From an uncultured Pseudomonadota bacterium (lineage in GTDB: Bacteria; Myxococcota_A; UBA796; SXON01), in assembly GCA_903900265.1 (NCBI GenBank), contig CAIUMM010000186.1, positions 1 through 47,233 of the forward strand: a stretch of DNA of 47,233 nucleotides, written 5' to 3'. Both the position numbers and the translations under genes were made by a program. Positions 42,553-47,233 of the stretch are shown piece by piece. The notes beneath the pieces are model-generated. The model saw only the letters and a list, made by a program, of their open reading frames with translations. It was not told where the DNA came from and did no database searches. How positions within the stretch are numbered: position 1 is the first letter of the stretch; every line of letters starts with the position of its first letter.

Positions 42553-43620
42553 TCAGGAGCGCGTGACGCTGGCGATCCCTTCGACGGTCGCGGGGACAAT
42601 GCCGCGCTCGGTGATGATCCCGGTGACAAGCTCGGCGGGCGTCACGTCGAACGCGGGGTTCTTGGCGGTGGAGCCCGCCGGAGCGGTGCGGACGCGAATG
42701 AACTTGCCGTCGTCCGACCAGCCCCACACGTAGAGCACCTCGTCGGGGCTGCGCTCTTCGATGGGGATGTCGTGGCCCGTCGGAGTGTGAGCGGCGATCG
42801 TCGTGGTGGGAGCGGCCACGTAGAAAGGCACTCCTGCGGCCCGGGCTGCGAGCGCGGACGTGTAGGTGCCGATCTTGTTGGCGACGTCGCCGTTCGCGGC
42901 GATGCGGTCGCTGCCGACGATGACCACGTCGATCGCGCCGGCCTTCAGGTAGTGGCCGGTGGCGTTGTCGGCGATGATCGCGTGGGCGATGCCCTCCTGA
43001 CCGAGCTCCCATGCGGTGAGCTGCGAGCCCTGCTGGCGTGGGCGCGTCTCGTCGACGTAGACGAACGGCGCCGCGCCACCGCGAGCCGCGGCGTAGATCG
43101 GCGACAACGCGCTTCCCCAGTCCACAAACGCCAGCCATCCCGCGTTGCAGTGGGTGGATACGCGGGGTCGCTCGGCGATGATCGGCGCGCCAAGCTCGCC
43201 GATACGTCGGCAGCTCTCGGCGTCGTCGTCGCAGAAGGCGTTGGCCGCCGCGATCGCCGCTTGCCGCGCGCGCGCGACGTTGTCGCCCTCCGCTTCGATC
43301 GCCTTTAGTACGAAGTCGATGCCCGCGAACAGGTTCTGGGCGGTGGGCCGCGTGGCGCGAAGGTGATTCGCAGCATGGGTGACGAAGGCGTGGAAGTCGC
43401 CGTCGGTGGCCTCTACCGCCGCCTGAGCTACGCCAAGCGCGCCGGTGGCGCCGATCGCGCCTGCGCCGCGGACGGTCATGTCGCGGATCGCGACCGCCGT
43501 CTCCCGGTAGGTCGGTAGGTCTACGAGCACGAAGCGGTGGGGGAGCTTCGGCTGGTCAATCATCCGAATGACGCCGTTCTCCCACCACAACGTACGGGTG
43601 GGGGTTCCATCTACGCGCAT
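42553..43620 (-). CDS. mtnA: Methylthioribose-1-phosphate isomerase
   Basis: Converts 5-methylthioribose-1-phosphate to 5-methylthioribulose-1-phosphate in methionine salvage. The 355 residues show the family active site: Cys158 in THCNAG and Asp238 in GSDRIAANGD, plus RGAGAIG (51-57; usually RGAPAIG), TRPTAQNLF and ETRPRQQGSQLTAWEL. ATG at 43620 gives the normal family N-terminus. The frame runs upstream to 43746 but that part is inside the next gene and non-homologous. No other salvage genes are in the window. An eIF2B-like paralogue is possible, but the isomerase motifs are complete. Confidence 0.93.
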   Translation of the reverse strand: MRVDGTPTRTLWWENGVIRMIDQPKLPHRFVLVDLPTYRETAVAIRDMTVRGAGAIGATGALGVAQAAVEATDGDFHAFVTHAANHLRATRPTAQNLFAGIDFVLKAIEAEGDNVARARQAAIAAANAFCDDDAESCRRIGELGAPIIAERPRVSTHCNAGWLAFVDWGSALSPIYAAARGGAAPFVYVDETRPRQQGSQLTAWELGQEGIAHAIIADNATGHYLKAGAIDVVIVGSDRIAANGDVANKIGTYTSALAARAAGVPFYVAAPTTTIAAHTPTGHDIPIEERSPDEVLYVWGWSDDGKFIRVRTAPAGSTAKNPAFDVTPAELVTGIITERGIVPATVEGIASVTRS

Positions 43621-43642
43621 GTAGACTCCAGATTGTGCAGGA

Positions 43643-44872
43643 TCAGTCGAGGTCGGAGGCGCTGCGAGGGAGCAGGCTCCAAGTCTCGTAGCTGTAGTAG
43701 ACGAGCCCGGTGACGTTGTCCCAGTGGTCGCCATTCGCGGCGTCAAACGCGTACAGTACGTCGTCCATCGAGATGTTCTTGTCGGTGGTCACGGCGCCAT
43801 AGGCTTCGTCGCTGGTGGCGGTGATGTCCCCGACGGTGACGAGGCAGCTCTCCCAGGGCTCCCAGTCCGCGGCATCGGCGGGCACTTCGGCCACGATCGT
43901 CACGACCGGGACGCTGGTGCCGGTGGTCTCGACGTTCGCCAGATCGGTGACCTTCAGCTCGGTCAGACCGTAGTACTCGTTGGTGGTGCCGGTGACGGTC
44001 ACGGTGTCACCGACGCTCACGTCGTACTCGAGGTCGGGCAAGAACACCAGCAAGCCGGAGCCTTCGCCGCCGCCTTCGTCCTGGACGAAGAAGTAGGTGC
44101 CGTTGTCGTCGGTCCAGTCGTTGGAGGTGACGACCGCGTCGGTGAGCCGGACGCTCCCGCAAACGCCCGCTTGAACGTCGGCGCAGCTCGCGTCGATGGT
44201 CTCCGGCAGATCAGCGTCCGACAGGTCGGCGTCATCGCGCGGGTTGATGGAGTAGGCTTCGTAGCTGTAGAACATCACGCCGGTCAGCGTGGGGTAGCTC
44301 GCGCCGCAGAGCAGGTCGAAGTTGTAGAAGCCGTTGTCGAGGGACACGCCCGACGACAGCAGGCCGGTGCCGAACTCGTTGACGCTGTCGACGCTCTGCG
44401 CGGACAGCGTGACGAGCACGCTCTCGTAGGCGTCCCAATCGGTCACGCCCGAGCCGTCACCCAGATCTTCCGGCGGCGGCACGGTGCCGCTGCCGGTGAT
44501 CTCGACGGACTCGACGCTGAACTCGGTCCAGCCGTAGTAGTCGGTGGGGGTGCCGGTGATGCGCACTTCGTCCCCGGGCTCGGCGAACACGTCGCCGACG
44601 CCATCGTAGGACCAAACGTAGATGCCAGAGTTGGGACCCCCGCCGGCGTCCTGAACAAAGAAGCCTTCGTCGCCTTGGGTGTGGGGCGACGTGACGATCA
44701 CGTGCTCGATGGTCACGCTCTGATCGAGCGGGACGACCCCGGTGCGGATGTCCTTGATGGTGACGTCCGACCCCGTGGACGAGCTGTCTCCGGTGTCATC
44801 GCCGACCGCGTCGGTGACTGGCTTTCCGCCGAGGTTGCAAGCGAGGAGGGCGAGGGAGGTGTACAGGAGCAT
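43643..44872 (-). CDS. Asp-rich lipoprotein with repeated OB-fold-like domains
   Basis: A 409-residue lipoprotein, lipobox LLAC with Cys12, followed by a DDTGDSSSTGSD linker. It has two related halves. Each has a beta segment with FFVQDAGGG or FFVQDEGGG, then PGDEVRITGTPTDYYGWTE or VGDTVTVTGTTNEYYGLTE, like the OB-type domains of extracellular nucleases (YhcR/ExeM). Each then has an MFYSYEAYSINPR or VYYSYETWSLLPR element ending in a DADLS or SDLD Asp cluster. No nuclease catalytic domain is present, so it may bind but not cut its ligand. ATG at 44872 gives a good signal peptide; a start at 44923 adds a basic stretch. It lies 22 bases upstream of mtnA on the same strand. Confidence 0.82.
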   Translation of the reverse strand: MLLYTSLALLACNLGGKPVTDAVGDDTGDSSSTGSDVTIKDIRTGVVPLDQSVTIEHVIVTSPHTQGDEGFFVQDAGGGPNSGIYVWSYDGVGDVFAEPGDEVRITGTPTDYYGWTEFSVESVEITGSGTVPPPEDLGDGSGVTDWDAYESVLVTLSAQSVDSVNEFGTGLLSSGVSLDNGFYNFDLLCGASYPTLTGVMFYSYEAYSINPRDDADLSDADLPETIDASCADVQAGVCGSVRLTDAVVTSNDWTDDNGTYFFVQDEGGGEGSGLLVFLPDLEYDVSVGDTVTVTGTTNEYYGLTELKVTDLANVETTGTSVPVVTIVAEVPADAADWEPWESCLVTVGDITATSDEAYGAVTTDKNISMDDVLYAFDAANGDHWDNVTGLVYYSYETWSLLPRSASDLD

Positions 44873-44977
44873 TCGGTCTCTGGGGAACGCGCGGCGTATA
44901 CACGGGGCATGGAGCGGTGACAAGCCTTGTTTGCGAATGTTGTACGGGGTAGGGAAGAGGCGGCAGGGAGGTGCACT
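44873..44977. promoter_or_regulatory. Divergent region with palindrome and strong SD
   Basis: Contains the perfect 11-bp palindrome ACAAGCCTTGT (44920-44930), a possible operator between the lipoprotein and ABC genes. AGGGAGG at 44965-44971 is the best SD in the area. It points to the CTG at 44978, six bases on, in the ABC reading frame. Confidence 0.4.
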
Positions 44978-45928
44978 CTGGAAATCGCTGCGAACCCCGA
45001 GACGACCAGCGCGCTACGCGTGACGGGCCTCGAGCGCCGGTACGGCGGCAGGGCCGCTGTGCGCGGCTTGGATCTCGACGTGAAGGTCGGCGATCTCTAT
45101 GGCTTTCTCGGGCCGAACGGCGCGGGAAAAACCACGGCGATCCGGTGCATCCTCGGCCTCATCCGCAGGGACGCTGGCGAGGTCGAGATCCTCGGCGAGC
45201 GCAACCCGGTGCGGCAGCGCGTCGGCGTGGGTTCGATGGTCGAGACGCCCCGCTTTCACGAGTGGTTGTCCGGTCGGGCAAACCTCCAGCTCGCGTGCGC
45301 CTACGCCGGGAATTACGAGGGCGTAGAAGAGGCGCTCACCCGCGTCGGTCTGATCGAGCGCGCCTCCGACCCGGTGCGCGGCTACTCGCTGGGCATGAAG
45401 CAGCGGCTGGGCATCGCCCGCGCGCTGATCGGCAACCCCAAGGTGTTGATCCTCGACGAGCCTACAAATGGCCTTGATCCGCGAGGAATGCGCGAGATTC
45501 GCGATCTGCTCCGCGAGCTGGTGCGCCGCGACAAGCTGACGGTGTTTGTGAGCTCGCACCTGTTGGCCGAGGTCGAGGCGATGTGCAACCGAGTCGGCAT
45601 CATCGACAAGGGCGTGCTGAAGGCCGAGGGACGCGTCACCGAGCTGCTCGCTGGGCGCGGAGACGTGCTGGAGGTGGAGCTGGGCGTGACCGACAAGCCT
45701 GCGGCCTTGGCGGTGATCGCCGCGACAAACGGGCGCGTCAAGCTCGTGGGCGACGCGGATGAAGGCCGGCTCTTGGTCGGGCTCTCCGGGATCGACGTGG
45801 CGACGTTGAACAAGACCCTCGTCGACGCCGGCGTCGGCGTGACCGCGCTGCTCTCGCGCACCCGCTCGCTCGAGGATCTGTTCCTCGAGGTCACCTCCGT
45901 AGAAGACGACTTGCAGAGGAAGCCATGA
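44978..45928 (+). CDS. ABC transporter ATP-binding protein
   Basis: Cytosolic ATPase subunit of an ABC-2-type exporter. Counting from the CTG: Walker A GPNGAGKT (45-52), a Q-loop-type region around VGSMVETP, signature YSLGMKQRLGIARAL, Walker B VLILDEPTNGLDP and the SSHLL switch. The C-terminal 90 residues form the usual accessory domain of bacitracin-type (BcrA) exporters. Start choice is uncertain: TTG 44927 opens the frame with no good SD, CTG 44978 has AGGGAGG at ideal spacing, and GTG 45020 would cut into the fold. Its stop overlaps the permease ATG (ATGA). Substrate unknown: antibiotic, peptide or lipid. Confidence 0.9.
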   Translation: MEIAANPETTSALRVTGLERRYGGRAAVRGLDLDVKVGDLYGFLGPNGAGKTTAIRCILGLIRRDAGEVEILGERNPVRQRVGVGSMVETPRFHEWLSGRANLQLACAYAGNYEGVEEALTRVGLIERASDPVRGYSLGMKQRLGIARALIGNPKVLILDEPTNGLDPRGMREIRDLLRELVRRDKLTVFVSSHLLAEVEAMCNRVGIIDKGVLKAEGRVTELLAGRGDVLEVELGVTDKPAALAVIAATNGRVKLVGDADEGRLLVGLSGIDVATLNKTLVDAGVGVTALLSRTRSLEDLFLEVTSVEDDLQRKP

Positions 45929-46758
45929 TTCCTGCTCACTTTCCGTGGATGGTCTGGGCAGAGCTGCGCAAGGTCTACACGCGCGGCAGCGGCATCGGCG
46001 CGCTGTTGATCGCTGCGGTCATGGGCTTGGGCGCGGTGGCCGCCATGTATGAAGCGGGCCACAACGACACCGCTCAGATCAACGGGGCGACCCTCGCCGA
46101 CATCGTCGCGGTCAACGCGGTGGAGGTCGGCGGGTGGGCGTTGAACGCGCGAAACTTCTTCGTGCTTCCCTTGTTCTTGCTGCTCGCCACCGCAGGGACG
46201 GTGGCTGGGGAGCTGGGTAACCGCACGCTGCGCGAGGACCTCGTGCGTCCGATCCCGCGCTGGTCGGCGCTCGCTTCCCGGATGATCGCGGTGTCGTCGT
46301 TGTCGGCGTTGACGCTGCTGATCACCGGCGCGGTGTCGTTCTTGCCGGGCTTGGTTCTGTTCGGGATGCCGACGCCCGGCACCGGCGCGGTGCCTGTGGA
46401 TTACCCGACGGCGTCGCAATTGGGCATGGGGTACCTGGCGAGTTTCGCTTCGGACGTCGGCTTGATCGCCATCGCGGTGATGTTGTCGCTGGTGGTGCGC
46501 TCGGTCGGCGGCGTGGTGGTCACGCTGGTGCTGATCCTCATGGCCGATCTGGCCGTGCGGGGCGTGCTGAACTTGATGAGCCTCGCGCAGATTCAGGTCG
46601 CGGCGCAGCTGTTGCCGTGGACGCTCGGGAATGCCTTAGGATGCTGGCAGGGATGGTCTACGCACTTTGAGCCGATGCGCTTTCTGGCGCTCACCGTGGT
46701 CATCGTGGCGTGTACGGCCGCGGCCACGGCGCGCTTGTCGAGGATGGACGTCCCCTAG
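45925..46758 (+). CDS. ABC-2-type transporter permease
   Basis: A 277-residue inner-membrane protein with six predicted helices, near residues 22-42, 70-88, 118-142, 160-190, 198-222 and 250-270. The first cytoplasmic stretch, AELRKVYTRGSG, is typical of BcrB/ABC-2 permeases, and VAGELGNRTLREDLVRPIPR matches the conserved coupling segment after helix 2. The ATGA overlap with the ATPase gene shows they form one transporter. The substrate cannot be predicted. It ends 29 bases before the convergent rsmG stop. Confidence 0.88.
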   Translation: MIPAHFPWMVWAELRKVYTRGSGIGALLIAAVMGLGAVAAMYEAGHNDTAQINGATLADIVAVNAVEVGGWALNARNFFVLPLFLLLATAGTVAGELGNRTLREDLVRPIPRWSALASRMIAVSSLSALTLLITGAVSFLPGLVLFGMPTPGTGAVPVDYPTASQLGMGYLASFASDVGLIAIAVMLSLVVRSVGGVVVTLVLILMADLAVRGVLNLMSLAQIQVAAQLLPWTLGNALGCWQGWSTHFEPMRFLALTVVIVACTAAATARLSRMDVP

Positions 46759-46773
46759 CGCCCGTGGGGGCGC
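46758..46773. terminator. Hairpin at the end of the ABC permease gene
   Basis: Perfect 6-bp stem GCGCCC/GGGCGC (46758-46763 and 46768-46773) with a GTGG loop. It begins at the last base of the permease stop and lies in the 28-base gap before the convergent rsmG stop. No T-run follows, so termination is plausible but unproven. Confidence 0.4.
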
Positions 46774-46786
46774 AGGGTACGCGGTG

Positions 46787-47233
46787 TCACTGGCGCTGCA
46801 GCACCACCGCGCGGCGCGCTTTTCCGTCGATCGTGTAGCTATGCACGTACTCTTCGAGGAACCCCGCAGGCGTTCCGCTCTCGTCGCGCGCGAGCATCAG
46901 CACGAGTCGCCCGCCCGGGACCAACAGGCGGGAGGCCAGCGCCGCGACCTCCTGAGGCGCGCGAAAAGCGCGGCTGATCATGCCGTCCCAGCCGATCGGC
47001 AGCTGGTCGGCGTCCCCGCAGTGCACGGAAGCGTTCGAGAGGCGCGCCGCGCCCAGCACGACCTCGAGGAACGCCGCACGCTTCTGGCGCCGCTCCACCA
47101 ACGTGACCGCGGCGTTCGGGTGCCACGCCGCTAAGGCTACGCCGGGAAACCCAGCGCCCGAGCCGAGATCCAGCCAGCGCCCGTGCACGTGGAGCGTGCG
47201 CACCGCCTCGTTGGCGTCGTCAAAATGCGGATC
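46787..47233 (-). CDS. rsmG: 16S rRNA m7G527 methyltransferase RsmG, 5' end cut by the window
   Basis: The visible 148 codons are the C-terminal three quarters of RsmG/GidB, which methylates G527 of 16S rRNA using S-adenosylmethionine. Motifs seen are WLDLGSGAGFPGV (SAM-binding motif I), VTLVERRQKRAAFL, an acidic ring-stacking GDADQL segment and SRAF. The frame continues without a break to the window edge, reading DPHFDDANEAVRTL before motif I. A GTG at 47203 is therefore internal, not the start. The gene is truncated only by the window, not visibly broken. Confidence 0.9.
   Translation of the reverse strand, partial: DPHFDDANEAVRTLHVHGRWLDLGSGAGFPGVALAAWHPNAAVTLVERRQKRAAFLEVVLGAARLSNASVHCGDADQLPIGWDGMISRAFRAPQEVAALASRLLVPGGRLVLMLARDESGTPAGFLEEYVHSYTIDGKARRAVVLQRQ

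Noticed and set aside
1..47233. tRNA, rRNA, CRISPR arrays, insertion sequences, prophage
   Set aside because: Reading both strands gave no cloverleaf, spaced direct repeats, transposase motifs or terminal inverted repeats; the repeats seen are all protein-coding.

Overview
The window is high-GC DNA from a free-living bacterium, most likely a member of the Myxococcota or a related former deltaproteobacterial group. This is inferred from content, not proven. The content includes two large Ser/Thr kinases, many short-signal lipoproteins with Asp/Thr-, Gly/Pro- or Asp/Ser-rich low-complexity stretches, an imuA/imuB/dnaE2 mutagenesis cassette, a PfaA-type polyunsaturated fatty acid (PUFA) synthase-like megasynthase and a long bifunctional Rel protein. 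I see no tRNA, rRNA, CRISPR array, insertion sequence or phage structural module. The gene order looks chromosomal.

Layout. (1) 1-895: an uncertain, possibly decayed stretch, then a small membrane protein. (2) 909-9198, minus strand: a tight seven-gene run in transcription order. It encodes acyl-CoA dehydrogenase, benzoate-CoA-ligase-type enzyme, creatininase-family protein, GT39-type glycosyltransferase, thiolase, enoyl-CoA hydratase carrying an extra GspE-N/MshEN-like C-terminal domain, and 3-hydroxyacyl-CoA dehydrogenase. Five of these form an acid-activation and beta-oxidation route. (3) 9241-18218: an AAA+ ATPase of the type found with extracellular contractile injection systems (eCIS), a 1167-residue kinase/ATPase/TPR protein, an Ala/Lys-rich protein with an eCIS-cargo-like LQxxVGN motif, and a large lipoprotein. 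(4) 18324-22657: a receptor-like kinase with a PEGA-like tail, a translationally coupled exported protein and three lipoproteins. (5) 22716-25300, minus strand: hflX (apparently starting at an AUA codon), a DUF423 protein, a DUF1450-like protein and perhaps a small ORF. (6) 25299-30829: imuA followed by one reading frame that joins complete ImuB and DnaE2 modules. (7) 30835-35187, minus strand: rel, a TlpA-like thioredoxin and a 5'-nucleotidase lipoprotein. (8) 35362-42525: a PfaA-like synthase (KS-AT-5xACP-KR-DH-like). (9) 42553-47233: mtnA, an OB-fold-type lipoprotein, an ABC exporter pair and the truncated 3' part of rsmG.

How the parts fit. Region 2 reads as one operon for activating and oxidising an aromatic, alicyclic or similar acid. 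In region 6 a normally three-protein error-prone repair machine becomes two proteins. Its ImuB part keeps the beta-clamp motif and its DnaE2 part keeps three catalytic aspartates, so it should be a working, covalently tethered mutasome. This is the most striking item in the window. Region 3 looks like a detached fragment of an eCIS-related regulatory or cargo system with no sheath, tube or baseplate genes nearby. The PfaA-like enzyme has no pfaB, pfaC, pfaD or phosphopantetheinyl transferase gene beside it. Either its partners lie elsewhere or it makes a different lipid.

Limits. All family calls rest on reading motifs and domain order by eye; no database search was run. Start codons were chosen from Shine-Dalgarno (SD) spacing, overlap with the upstream stop codon and family alignment. 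They are given as inference where they differ from the longest reading frame.
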